From DATKGL01 sp035510455 (GTDB lineage: Bacteria > Patescibacteriota > Saccharimonadia > Saccharimonadales > UBA4665): a stretch of DNA of 64,000 nucleotides. A program made the position numbers and the translations under genes. Positions 40,320 through 49,302 of this stretch are shown piece by piece. Location of the stretch: the NCBI GenBank assembly GCA_035510455.1, contig DATKHB010000020.1, positions 27,974-91,973 of the forward strand. The letters run 5' to 3'. The notes under the pieces were generated by a model. It was not told the DNA's origin. It saw nothing but the letters and a program-made list of their open reading frames with translations, and ran no database searches. Position 1 is the first letter of the stretch. Each line of letters opens with the position of its first letter.

Positions 40320-41855
40320 GTGAAGAGGATTAATATCAAAAAAATTAACTCCCTATTAAGTTCCCGTCGTTTCTTTTGGATTATACTAATATTCTTTGTG
40401 CTAGAAGCCTCATGGATAGCTTTATCGGCTGTATATCCTCAGGCGTTTGATGAGAATTTTCATTTCGGGCTTATCAAAGTCTATTCCCACTATTGGCTGC
40501 CTTTTCTTAATGGCCAACCAGCCAATGCTAATAGTTATGGTGCCGTGGCCGTTGACCCATCATATCTATATCACTACCTGATGAGTTTCCCGTATCGATT
40601 TATTTCTTTGTTTGTCCACGGCCAAACCGGCCAAGTTATTCTATTGCGTTTTATTAATATTGGCATGTTTACTACGGCTATAGTTTTGTTCCGTCGAGTA
40701 CTTCTCCGAGCACGTCTATCTCCAGCATTTACTAATATCAGTCTAGCGATCTTTGCCCTAATACCGATTGTGCCTCAGCTAGCGGCACATATTAATTACG
40801 ATAACCTTCTATTGCCCCTAACGGCTTGGGTGTGTCTCTTGACATTCAAAGCGATTGACGAGCTTGTTGCGCGTCGTCCAACGGCTAGAACATTGATTAC
40901 GTTAGCTACAGTGTGCCTATTTACCAGTATCGTTAAGTCAGCATTTTTGCCTATTTTCCTCGGAGTGGTAATTTTTGTGCTGTTTTACGCGTACAAAAAA
41001 TTTAAGGGCAAATTCAAACTTCTTTTTAAGCGCCTTTGGGATAGTTTTCGATCTCAATCCTGGCTGGCGAAGACTTTACTGGTAGTTCTTTTTCTAGTAA
41101 GTTTGGGCCTTTTCGCTCAACGAGACGGGACCAATCTAGTGAAATATCATACGATTGAACCAAACTGCAGCAGTGTGCTTAGCGTTAAAGCTTGTGAACA
41201 ACATGGGGCTTGGGAGAGCAACTACACCAAACATCTTACTGTTGTCAGTGAAAAAGGTAATATACATTTTGCTAATCCTATAGTTTACGTCTTCATGTGG
41301 TTGTATTGGATGTGGTACCGACTTTTTTTCGCTATTAACGGGATGACCAGCAATTTCACTAACTATCCACCACTGCCGTTACCAAGTGCCGCGGCCGCCA
41401 TAATCGCTATAGCTGGCGTAGCAGCCGTCGTTAAATGGCGGAAGAAAATATTTAGTAACAATCCTTACATAGTTTTCTTTCTAGTAATCAGCATGATTTA
41501 CATAGCTTCACTACTAATCGACGGTTATGCGCAGTATAGATACACGAACACCTTGGTAACGATGAACGGCCGTTACCTTTTGCCAATTTTATTATTAGTA
41601 GGTGCTATTGTCGGGCGAGCATTTAGTCTATCCTTGCGTTCTTCGCCTCAACGAAAAACGATAATAGCGGTTATTGCACTAATACTGTTTTTGCAGGGCG
41701 GTGGGGTTCTGACGTTTATCACCCGTAGCGATCCATCGTGGGACTGGTCTAATAGTGCCGTTGTGCATGTCAATAATGCGACTCGCAAATTAACCAAACC
41801 AATCATCATTAAAGGCAGTAAGTATTACTCCACTAGTATTTGGGTTTTTAACTAG
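40320..41855 (+). CDS. polytopic membrane protein, probable GT-C glycosyltransferase (GT39/ArnT-like)
   Basis: 511 residues with about eleven to twelve hydrophobic helices. The first outer loop carries YPQAFDENFHFGLIK near residues 42-56; an acidic pair in this loop is the catalytic feature of GT-C enzymes that use polyprenyl-phosphate sugars. A larger outer loop (about 275-310) has two cysteines. Converges with a GT2 gene by 4 nt; that GT2 is DPM-like and could supply the polyprenyl sugar. Start GTG 40320 follows a TATAAT box. Substrate unknown. Confidence 0.7.
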   Translation: MKRINIKKINSLLSSRRFFWIILIFFVLEASWIALSAVYPQAFDENFHFGLIKVYSHYWLPFLNGQPANANSYGAVAVDPSYLYHYLMSFPYRFISLFVHGQTGQVILLRFINIGMFTTAIVLFRRVLLRARLSPAFTNISLAIFALIPIVPQLAAHINYDNLLLPLTAWVCLLTFKAIDELVARRPTARTLITLATVCLFTSIVKSAFLPIFLGVVIFVLFYAYKKFKGKFKLLFKRLWDSFRSQSWLAKTLLVVLFLVSLGLFAQRDGTNLVKYHTIEPNCSSVLSVKACEQHGAWESNYTKHLTVVSEKGNIHFANPIVYVFMWLYWMWYRLFFAINGMTSNFTNYPPLPLPSAAAAIIAIAGVAAVVKWRKKIFSNNPYIVFFLVISMIYIASLLIDGYAQYRYTNTLVTMNGRYLLPILLLVGAIVGRAFSLSLRSSPQRKTIIAVIALILFLQGGGVLTFITRSDPSWDWSNSAVVHVNNATRKLTKPIIIKGSKYYSTSIWVFN

Positions 41856-42802
41856 CGCTTAGTGTCAAAACGCTCAGTCTTAGCTAGCTCCAAAGTATCT
41901 TCAATCAACAGTCGATTTATGCATATAAGGTCGGCGATGATTCCGAGCATGAACGATATAAACGAAGCTACCAATACTACCGATCCGACGATAAGTGACT
42001 GGAGGTGCTGCCCTGGATGATTATGGGTAAGAGCCAAAATCAAATAACGGACGAAAGGTATTGCTCCTAGTATCAGAAAGAAACTACCAAGCGACAGAAA
42101 AACGGCATAGGGTCGATACATAATAAAAGCTCGCATTATGGTGATGCTGGACTTTCGAATATGTTGCCATGAAGATTTGAATTGACGTGATTCGCGTAGC
42201 TTAGGATTAGTTTTTATGGGGATGATCACGATTGCTTGATGTTTATGCGATGCCTGGATCGTCGTTTCTGTTGCCCAGCTGTAATCAGCAACTGGGTTAA
42301 GCTGCACGGCTGCTTTTCTGGAATAAGCCCTGAAACCACTCAAGGCGTCTGGTACGTTAGTCCCCGCCGCCACATTCAGCACCCAAGTGCCAAATTTTTG
42401 AAAAAACTTTTTGGCAGGCGAGAAGTGCGCGACGGTTTGTGTCTGGCGGTCAGCAATTACCAGATCAGCTTGATTTTCAAGAATGGGGCGAATTAAATCC
42501 GGGATGCGTTCTTGCTTGTATTGATTATCGCCCTCTGTTAGCACGATAATATCAGCGCCCAGCTCAAGCGAGCGGTTGAGCCCGTGACGAAAGGATCGGC
42601 TTAAGCCTTGGTTTTTAACGTGGTATAAAAATTGTTTAACTCCATGACTCTTGGCAACTTCAACTGTTTTGTCGGTTGACCCGTCGTCAATCAGCAAAAT
42701 TTCTATATCATCTATGCCGGGTATCTTTTTAGGTATGGTATTAAGAACAAGGGGCAGTGTTTTTTCCTCGTTAAGACAAGGAATCATTATTACTAGCTTC
42801 AT
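41852..42802 (-). CDS. glycosyltransferase family 2 with two C-terminal membrane helices (DPM/GtrB-like)
   Basis: 316 residues. GT-A fold with MIPCLNEEKTLPLVLNTIPK (5-24), LLIDDGSTDKTVEV near 36-49 and VLTEGDNQYKQERIPDL near 87 (DxD-like). From about 225 two membrane helices follow (AVFLSLGSFFLILGAIPFV and GSVVLVASFISFMLGIIADL). GtrB/DPM1-type enzymes load sugars on undecaprenyl phosphate. Its TATAAT at 42826 region (minus strand) gives a leader of about 20 nt. Confidence 0.85.
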   Translation of the reverse strand: MKLVIMIPCLNEEKTLPLVLNTIPKKIPGIDDIEILLIDDGSTDKTVEVAKSHGVKQFLYHVKNQGLSRSFRHGLNRSLELGADIIVLTEGDNQYKQERIPDLIRPILENQADLVIADRQTQTVAHFSPAKKFFQKFGTWVLNVAAGTNVPDALSGFRAYSRKAAVQLNPVADYSWATETTIQASHKHQAIVIIPIKTNPKLRESRQFKSSWQHIRKSSITIMRAFIMYRPYAVFLSLGSFFLILGAIPFVRYLILALTHNHPGQHLQSLIVGSVVLVASFISFMLGIIADLICINRLLIEDTLELAKTERFDTKR

Positions 42803-42952
42803 TTATTCATCCAGTTTGCTCCATTATACATAAATCATTCACATAGATGGAAATTAAATAGCCTTTTTGTCCAGTTAAATTTAAGCATAGCTACTAAGAT
42901 TTTGTTGTAAATATGACTTTGAAACTACTCGATAATGTTACAGAATAAGACT

Positions 42953-43321
42953 ATGAAAGTAACCAGCTTGTTATTCTGGGTCCAGGAGAACAAAACTTCA
43001 GAAAAATTTTATAGAAAACTTGGGTTTAACGTGGTTGCTTCTGATGAGACTCGTTCGGTAGTTTCTCTCGATGGATTCGAGATAGTCCTGGTAAGCATGC
43101 GAGATGAGGAAAAATTTGTCAGAGATTCAATGGACACCAAAAAGGGGCGCGGGATGTACCTATATATCCACGTAGACAATGCCGACGCCCAATACAAGGA
43201 GCTGGTTGAGCTTGGTCTCCAGCCTGCCACCAAACCAAAGGATTGGGAATGGGGAAGTCGCGAGTTCATTTTGAAAGATCCTGATGGCTACAAGCTCTGT
43301 TTCTGGCATGCTCTAGAATAG
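42953..43321 (+). CDS. VOC superfamily protein (glyoxalase/bleomycin-resistance fold)
   Basis: 122 residues from ATG 42953; ATG 42935 overlaps a GATAAT box and is less likely. N-terminal KVTSLLFWVQENKTSEKFYRKLGF, middle YLYIHVDNADAQYKELVELG and end EFILKDPDGYKLCFWHAL are the two beta-alpha-beta-beta-beta modules of VOC proteins. Metal-type Glu/His positions are partly present. Function among dioxygenases, lyases and resistance proteins cannot be chosen. Confidence 0.85.
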   Translation: MKVTSLLFWVQENKTSEKFYRKLGFNVVASDETRSVVSLDGFEIVLVSMRDEEKFVRDSMDTKKGRGMYLYIHVDNADAQYKELVELGLQPATKPKDWEWGSREFILKDPDGYKLCFWHALE

Positions 43322-43349
43322 TCCCTCGGAAGATATAAGCATATATCTT

Positions 43350-43358
43350 TGATAAACT
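43350..43358 (+). promoter_or_regulatory. extended -10, leaderless start of 43365 gene
   Basis: TGA then TAAACT (43353-43358), 6 nt before ATG 43365. Confidence 0.4.
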
Positions 43359-43364
43359 AATCTC

Positions 43365-43949
43365 ATGATAAAAGAAGTGAAGAAATACCTCTTGCTTAGC
43401 CAGGCTTCTTTACTGGGCCTATTACTGATATGCTGCTTGATAATACCTAGTGTAGTTATTAAAAATGGTGGCGTCAGCAACTTCGGTAATCATAGATCAA
43501 CGATTGTGATATATATACTGAGTTTTTCATTGTGCATAGTATTCTTATGTCTGGCGGCTTCTGCGCTCCTGAAACATAAAGCTAGTTATAATTTTATTGG
43601 CTACCTTTTGTTCTTTTTAGCGCTGCAGGAACTCCTGGTGCTTATTAGTACTTTCCCTCGCCATATCAGCTTTATGTTCTCGGATATACACGACTATCTC
43701 GGTATTGTGCTTTTTACCTACCAATTGGTTCTGTCTATATGGTTTATTTTAAAAATTAAGAACTATAAGTCTACCCTTATTCTTATTGGCGAATTTTTAG
43801 GCAATACCATTGGCTTACTGTCGATTCTAAAAGTCATCCATTTCTTGTTTATCGGGCAGTTCATCGGTGCGATAGGATTTGGAGTATTGTTAGTGACTTG
43901 CCTGCCGACTATTATAGAAAAATATCAAAAAACCCCAGAAACGTCATAG
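43365..43949 (+). CDS. hypothetical membrane protein, about six helices
   Basis: 194 residues, six hydrophobic segments (about 12-30, 42-65, 73-92, 104-124, 130-150, 155-178), short loops and a charged end EKYQKTPETS. No motif recognised. Converges with the PIG-V-like gene with a 6-nt gap. Predicted leaderless. Confidence 0.6.
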   Translation: MIKEVKKYLLLSQASLLGLLLICCLIIPSVVIKNGGVSNFGNHRSTIVIYILSFSLCIVFLCLAASALLKHKASYNFIGYLLFFLALQELLVLISTFPRHISFMFSDIHDYLGIVLFTYQLVLSIWFILKIKNYKSTLILIGEFLGNTIGLLSILKVIHFLFIGQFIGAIGFGVLLVTCLPTIIEKYQKTPETS

Positions 43950-43955
43950 ATAACT

Positions 43956-45062
43956 TTATCCCCCGATGTAACCACCGGTATATTGCAGAAGAAAATAAGT
44001 CCAGCTTATGCCCAGCACCGCTATAACTAGCGGATAGGCGAATTTTTTATCCCGAAAATACTCATAAAGCATAAATTCGACCGGGAAGACCATTAGGGTA
44101 TATCTAGGGAAACCGCCGAATTGGCCGCCAGCTAGTGGTATCAGTAAATATAATAATGAGTAGATTGAGAAGCTTTTGCTTCTCTTCCACCAGTAAATAA
44201 CCGCAAGCAGTATTAATAGAGCGAAGGCAATGTTTAATAGGTTTAAGCCTGAAGTTTGGGCCAAAAGTCCGTGTTGTAGCCAGCCATGTGCCTTTTGCGC
44301 GCTAACAAACTCGAAGGGGTTATGATAGCGGACCCATAGAAAAACCATATAGCTAACCAACCCGAGACTGCCGACAATAAAAGATATAAGGACATGGGAC
44401 AATTTTTGTCGTGCTTCGATAAGTAAAAGAGCTATCAGCACTAGTAAAAAAACTCCATTTACGTGAGTGGCTGTGGCTATCATTGTTAGTAGCCCGGCCA
44501 AAACGTATTTACGACGCATTGCATAATAGATCGCTCCCAAAGATACAAAAGCAAATAGGCTTTCGGTATACGTCGCCAGCAAAAACACTCCAGTTGGGAA
44601 TAGAACGAAAAACAAAGTGGCCTTTAAGGCCTCTAAGTTGTCGTTTACCTTAAAGTAGAGCTTAATAATCTTCAAATAAAAATAGATGGCTCCCGCTAAG
44701 CACACCCACGAGATAATCAAGGCACTAGTAAGCAACGATCCGATCACCGCATTAACCCCGCGGATGATTATCGGATAAAGCGGGAAGAAGTTTGTCTGGT
44801 CCGAGTTAGTATAGCCGTCTTTGGCTATATTTAAATAGTTAGGTCCGTCCCAATTCGATAAAAAGCTTAGGCGGTTATGGGGCGCTGCATTATAGTGGAC
44901 AAAGTGAACAGGGTTAACGGGGACGATCTTATTATTCTCTAACCCAAAACCGACTCCTATAATTACGATGAACAGCGCCATCAAAATAGCCAGTAGCCAC
45001 CCTCTCTTTATTAAGAATTGACGGATTTTTACCGATTCCGTTTTAAATTTTTTCAGATACAT
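43956..45062 (-). CDS. mannosyltransferase-like membrane protein (PIG-V/GT-C type)
   Basis: 368 residues, about ten helices. The first outer loop holds SNWDGPNYLNIAKDGYTN near 68-85, the WDxxxYxxIAxxGY pattern of PIG-V-type GT-C enzymes, followed by NFFPLYPIIIRG. The second part has LFPTGVFLLATYTESLFAF. These enzymes move mannose or similar sugars from polyprenyl-phosphate donors to outer acceptors. With the nearby GT-C and DPM-like genes it suggests surface glycan synthesis. Confidence 0.8.
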   Translation of the reverse strand: MYLKKFKTESVKIRQFLIKRGWLLAILMALFIVIIGVGFGLENNKIVPVNPVHFVHYNAAPHNRLSFLSNWDGPNYLNIAKDGYTNSDQTNFFPLYPIIIRGVNAVIGSLLTSALIISWVCLAGAIYFYLKIIKLYFKVNDNLEALKATLFFVLFPTGVFLLATYTESLFAFVSLGAIYYAMRRKYVLAGLLTMIATATHVNGVFLLVLIALLLIEARQKLSHVLISFIVGSLGLVSYMVFLWVRYHNPFEFVSAQKAHGWLQHGLLAQTSGLNLLNIAFALLILLAVIYWWKRSKSFSIYSLLYLLIPLAGGQFGGFPRYTLMVFPVEFMLYEYFRDKKFAYPLVIAVLGISWTYFLLQYTGGYIGG

Positions 45063-45070
45063 TATTTATT

Positions 45071-45076
45071 ATTATA
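45071..45076 (-). promoter_or_regulatory. -10 box of the PIG-V-like gene, leaderless start
   Basis: TATAAT on the minus strand, 8 nt before ATG 45062. Confidence 0.45.
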
Positions 45077-45185
45077 ACTTGGCATAGCTCGACTTAAAAC
45101 CACACGAGCTGGGCGTCCTCTATACAATCGAACACTGTCCTTAGAATAGGCGAAAAAGCATATCATAAAAGACCGGTCTAAAAAT

Positions 45186-45194
45186 TGGTATTAT
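45186..45194 (+). promoter_or_regulatory. extended -10 of the DHFR-like gene, with palindrome
   Basis: TGG then TATTAT (45189-45194), 6 nt before ATG 45201. The perfect palindrome GACCGGTC at 45171-45178 lies in the -35/-10 spacer, where a repressor could bind. Confidence 0.4.
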
Positions 45195-45200
45195 TAAAGC

Positions 45201-45760
45201 ATGGGTAAATTATTCGTTTTTGACATGGTAAGTCTGGACGGCTACTTCTCCGGGCCGAAGGGTGAGCTAGATTGGCATAACGTGAACGACGAGTTCAATC
45301 GATTTGCCGCAGAACAGCTAAAAAAAGTCGGTACAATTATATTTGGACGCGTGACCTATGAAATGATGGCCTCCTACTGGCCAACTAAAAAAGCAATAAG
45401 AAACGACCCATAGTCGCCAAGTTAATGAATGATACGTCTAAAGTGGTAGTGTCGCGCACTCTAAAGCGAGTTGAATGGGGTAATACCAAGCTCATAAAAG
45501 ATAACCTTGCCGAAAAACTGTCTGCGTTGAAGAGTGAGTCCTCTAAAGATATTGCAATACTCGGTAGTTCTAGGTTGTCTGCCAGTCTTCTTGACATGGG
45601 GCTAATCGATGAGCTTAGAGTGATAGTTAACCCAGTTATTTTAGGAGCCGGCAGAACTTTATTTGACGGCATCAATCACGAGGTTGATCTGAAGTTGCTA
45701 AAATCCAGACCATTCAAATCGGGGAATATCTTACTGTACTATCAGCCCAGCAGAGCTTAA
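45201..45760 (+). pseudogene. dihydrofolate reductase family (RibD C-terminal-like) gene with one-base deletion
   Basis: Frame one (45201-45413, 70 residues) begins MGKLFVFDMVSLDGYFSGPK and runs through IIFGRVTYEMMASYWPT to NDP-stop. A second frame (about 45409-45760) continues IVAKLMNDTSKVVVSRTLK, then IAILGSSRLSASLLDMGLIDEL and VNPVILGAGRTLFDG. Joined after adding one base near 45408 they make a normal protein of about 186 residues of the YyaP/RibD-C family. So a single C-tract deletion, real or a sequencing error, breaks it. Promoter and start look intact. Confidence 0.85.
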
Positions 45761-45792
45761 GGTGAAGTTAACTATTTTTGGCGAGCTAGACA

Positions 45793-46461
45793 ATGAAATC
45801 TTACAAAACAATCAAAACATTTACTGACCGATACCCGTTTATGGGACCTGGTATGTGGATGCTGAGTGTCCAGTATTTTCTAATCCAAATTTTGGCCACC
45901 CTGTCATTTAAAAATAACTATAGTTTGATCCATAACACTATTAGCGATTTAGGTAACACCACCTGTGGGGTTTATGGGGGGAGGTTCGTCTGCTCACCAC
46001 TTCATAATTTAATGAACGTATCTTTTATAGTTTTGGGAATTTTTATGGCCACTGGGTCATTACTTATATATCAAGAGTTTAAAGAAAGCAGGGCCACGCT
46101 GATCGGTTTTAGCTTTATGGCAGCAGCTGGGGTCGGGACTGTAATGGTCGGATTATTCCCGGAAAACACCATTCTCGCTTTACATTTAATCGGAGCGTTA
46201 TTGCCATTTCTGGTCGGCAATCTAGGAATTGTTGTTCTCGGTTTTACTTTAAATATCCCTAAATCTCTCCGTGTTTATACCTTAGCAACGGGGTACATCT
46301 CGTTAATAGCACTGTTATTTCTCCTCACACACGCCTACTTGGGTATCGGTATCGGCGGCATGGAGCGGATAACCGCTTACCCGCAGACGATATGGCTTAT
46401 AGTCTTTGGCGTTTATATATCAAAAAACCACATTTTAAAACTTAGAAACTCTCGTTCGTAA
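45793..46461 (+). CDS. DUF998-type membrane protein
   Basis: 222 residues, six or seven helices. The N-terminal part has NTISDLGNTTCG and CSPLHNLMNVSFIVLG, typical of DUF998 (PF06197), then GAGVGTVMVGLFPENT. Function unknown. A second member-like gene is at 51788. No SD and no good -10, perhaps transcribed with the DHFR-like gene 33 nt upstream. Confidence 0.75.
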   Translation: MKSYKTIKTFTDRYPFMGPGMWMLSVQYFLIQILATLSFKNNYSLIHNTISDLGNTTCGVYGGRFVCSPLHNLMNVSFIVLGIFMATGSLLIYQEFKESRATLIGFSFMAAAGVGTVMVGLFPENTILALHLIGALLPFLVGNLGIVVLGFTLNIPKSLRVYTLATGYISLIALLFLLTHAYLGIGIGGMERITAYPQTIWLIVFGVYISKNHILKLRNSRS

Positions 46462-46584
46462 TGTGATCTAAAATGGTTTCTGTGGCAAAGTCAGGCCGGG
46501 ATAGATGACGAGGGTTTATGCACAGCTATGGACAAACCATAAACATAGTTTTACACTGCATACCATATAAGCTAAAAATAAAAA

Positions 46585-47472
46585 ATGCCAAAAACTAAAA
46601 AACGTGCGAAAACTTCGAAGTCTAAAAAACACTCTAAAATTGTAAAACATGTAAAAAAGCTACATCGTCTGACACCGAAATTTGTCCACGGAATGGTGTT
46701 GGGGGCTTTTGTGGGCGTCTTGCTAGTCTCGTTTCTGCGCGCTGGGTCAACAGCCCAGGCTCTTAGTATATCTTCGCCGGTAGACTGTGACGCCAATGCT
46801 GTCATCGACTGCGGGGCTCTTAGTACGGGAGTACTTCAGCAGAAGTATAGTAACTCGGGGGTAGCAACGATTTATTCCTACTTTGGTATCACTTCCCAAG
46901 ACATTAATACTATCGGCACTACCGCGGTTGTAGGAGCAGTTTTTAAGAACGGCAACGTAACAGTAGATGGCAAAACGGTTGCAACGAACGCTATCACCGC
47001 CGGTCGCAGCAATATTTCACCCGGCAGCACAAAAGTTGTTGTAGGAAGCGTGACTTTTTATAAGCGAGCGCCGAGCGTGTCTTTTGAGAAGAATTCTCTC
47101 TATGCCTATGTTGTTATGAATAGCAAAAAACAGTTTAGCTTCGCTATACTTGCCAGTTGTGGTAACCCAGTTACGGCCACACCGTTACCAGTCCCCAAAA
47201 AGCCCGTACCACCGCCAGTAAAATTCCAACAGCCACCGCCACCACCGGTAAAAACTACCCACAAAAAACCTGCCGGCACTACAACAACCCCCATAACCAC
47301 GGCTTCGTCGGTAACATCATTACCAAATACGGGTCCTGGCGACGTGCTGATAATCGCCGTTCTGGCGGTAATTGGCGGATACGTCTTTCATATGACCCAT
47401 AGGCACTTAACCCAAAAGCGCCGTTCTACAATCCACCATCACCGTGCTAAAAGGTCCCACGCCTCTAGATAA
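46585..47472 (+). CDS. sortase-anchored surface protein with LPNTG signal
   Basis: 295 residues. A very basic N-terminus (first 50 residues, Lys/Arg/His-rich) precedes a signal helix (GMVLGAFVGVLLVSFL) ending near AQA. The outer domain (about 60-195) has three cysteines; a Pro/Lys-rich spacer follows (about 200-235). The end is a sorting signal: SLPNTGPG near 246-253, a hydrophobic helix, then a basic His/Arg/Lys tail. It should be linked to the wall by a sortase; none lies in this window. Role of the outer domain unknown. Confidence 0.82.
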   Translation: MPKTKKRAKTSKSKKHSKIVKHVKKLHRLTPKFVHGMVLGAFVGVLLVSFLRAGSTAQALSISSPVDCDANAVIDCGALSTGVLQQKYSNSGVATIYSYFGITSQDINTIGTTAVVGAVFKNGNVTVDGKTVATNAITAGRSNISPGSTKVVVGSVTFYKRAPSVSFEKNSLYAYVVMNSKKQFSFAILASCGNPVTATPLPVPKKPVPPPVKFQQPPPPPVKTTHKKPAGTTTTPITTASSVTSLPNTGPGDVLIIAVLAVIGGYVFHMTHRHLTQKRRSTIHHHRAKRSHASR

Positions 47473-47540
47473 CTGGCTGGTTGATCCTTAAGCGTACTCA
47501 GTTTAGCCCCGTACTCCAGGTTATTTAAAGCTAAGCATAG

Positions 47541-47546
47541 TATAAT
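47541..47546 (+). promoter_or_regulatory. -10 box of the CcdA-thioredoxin gene
   Basis: Perfect TATAAT, 9 nt before ATG 47556. It adjoins TTG 47547, which therefore would not be transcribed as a start. Confidence 0.5.
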
Positions 47547-47555
47547 TTGGTACAA

Positions 47556-49262
47556 ATGCTGCTTCTTTTGATTAGCCTTATTGCCGGGATGCTAACCATA
47601 CTGGCGCCATGCGTTTTGCCTCTGTTGCCGATAATCGTTGGCGGGTCTGTCAGTGGTAAGCCAAAAGATAAAGCCCGGCCATATATAATCGCTATTTCTC
47701 TCGCTGGGTCACTAGTTCTGTTTACGCTTTTGCTAAAAGTCAGCACCTTATTAGTTAATTTATCGCCAAATATTCTCGACTATATTTCTGGCGGTTTGCT
47801 GGTAGCTCTTGGTCTGGTCGCGATCGTACCAGAAATTTGGGAAAAGCTGGTGATCCAGTTGAACTGGCAAGCTGCCTCTCAGCGATTTTTAGGTAAAGGG
47901 GAGAAGAATAAAGATAAATATGTTGGTCCAGTGTTGATTGGTGTGGCTCTGGGACCGGTTTTTGCTAGCTGTAGCCCTACTTACGCGTTTATTTTGGCGT
48001 CGGTGCTACCACATAGCTTTATAAGCGGCTTAATCTATTTGATCACCTATAGTGTTGGACTCGTGATAACCTTGTTGCTGGTATCGCTGGCAGGGAGAAA
48101 GATTATATCTCGATTTTCATGGGCTGTTGATACTCACAGCCTGTTTAGGCGGATTGTGGGCGTAATCTTTGTCCTAATCGGAGTTGTTATTATCTTTGGT
48201 CAAGAGGTTAAAATCGAAACATGGGTTGCCAATCATTTGCCTTTTGACGAAACTAGAATTGAGCGAGTGCTACTCGCCAAGCAAAATAAAGAATCCCTTA
48301 TTCATAAATTGACTACTGACATATCGAACTCTAGCGTACTTAATGTTTCGCCAGTCCCCGCTCCTCAATTCGTTGGCCTGACTAATTGGATAAACAGCAA
48401 GCCGCTTACCATTTCTCATTTAAAGGGCAAGGTCGTGCTGGTAGATTTCTGGACTTACTCGTGCATCAACTGTATCCGCAGCATACCTTACGTTGAAAAG
48501 TGGTATCAAACCTACGAGAGTAAGGGTCTTGAAGTCGTCGGCGTCAGCACACCAGAATTTGCCTTTGAACATAACCCAGCAAATGTCGCCGCTGCCGTTA
48601 AAAGAGACGGGATCACCTATCCCGTAGCTCTTGATAATAATTATGACACTTGGAATGCCTTTGATAACGATTCGTGGCCCGCAGATTACCTAATCGATAA
48701 AAGCGGCAATATTCGCTACGTTAGTTTGGGAGAAGGCAACTACGGCACCACCGAAAGAGCCATCCAAATACTGCTTGGCATTAACCAGCCGCTAAAAACC
48801 CCAACTTCAAATGTCCCAATTGCACAGAGTCAGACTCCTGAAACATACTTCGGGACAAACCGCGAACAGAATTACGCCGGTAGTCCGGAGCTAAATGATG
48901 GGACCTTTAGTTTTACCCCAGCTTCTTCACTGTCTACCGACGAATGGACCTTAAATGGCAATTGGCAGATTAATCCGGAGTATATTACTAGCGAAGATGG
49001 TAGCGACACACTAAGCTTTGATGTAGTCACTAAAGATGTATATGTGGTAACCGGGAGCGCCAATAATCAAGATGAGACTATGTCCGTCGGTCTACCAGCT
49101 GACGTTGCCGGGCAATATGGTAGTGATGCATCGGGCGGAAATGCGGTTATCAGTGGCTCAAGGCTCTACCATATAGTTTCACTGAAGAAATTTGGGGAAA
49201 CGACCATCACCTTAACCGTACCCCAGGGCGTTTCACTTTACACATTTACATTTGGAAGCTAA
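47556..49262 (+). CDS. CcdA-thioredoxin fusion (DipZ-like) thiol-redox protein
   Basis: 568 residues from ATG 47556. N-terminal CcdA/DsbD-beta membrane domain: ILAPCVLPLLPIIVGGS near 13-29 and FASCSPTYAFILASVLPH near 140, holding its two redox cysteines, with about seven helices to residue 230. The outer part has a TlpA-like thioredoxin domain (VDFWTYSCINCIRSIPYVEKW, CxxC near 310), TPEFAFEHNPANV and a C-terminal beta-rich domain of about 140 residues as in mycobacterial DipZ. It carries electrons across the membrane to exported proteins. Start choice follows the TATAAT box. Confidence 0.9.
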   Translation: MLLLLISLIAGMLTILAPCVLPLLPIIVGGSVSGKPKDKARPYIIAISLAGSLVLFTLLLKVSTLLVNLSPNILDYISGGLLVALGLVAIVPEIWEKLVIQLNWQAASQRFLGKGEKNKDKYVGPVLIGVALGPVFASCSPTYAFILASVLPHSFISGLIYLITYSVGLVITLLLVSLAGRKIISRFSWAVDTHSLFRRIVGVIFVLIGVVIIFGQEVKIETWVANHLPFDETRIERVLLAKQNKESLIHKLTTDISNSSVLNVSPVPAPQFVGLTNWINSKPLTISHLKGKVVLVDFWTYSCINCIRSIPYVEKWYQTYESKGLEVVGVSTPEFAFEHNPANVAAAVKRDGITYPVALDNNYDTWNAFDNDSWPADYLIDKSGNIRYVSLGEGNYGTTERAIQILLGINQPLKTPTSNVPIAQSQTPETYFGTNREQNYAGSPELNDGTFSFTPASSLSTDEWTLNGNWQINPEYITSEDGSDTLSFDVVTKDVYVVTGSANNQDETMSVGLPADVAGQYGSDASGGNAVISGSRLYHIVSLKKFGETTITLTVPQGVSLYTFTFGS

Positions 49263-49302
49263 GCCTTACGTTAACTAATTAAAACGATTTACTAAACTAC
49301 AA

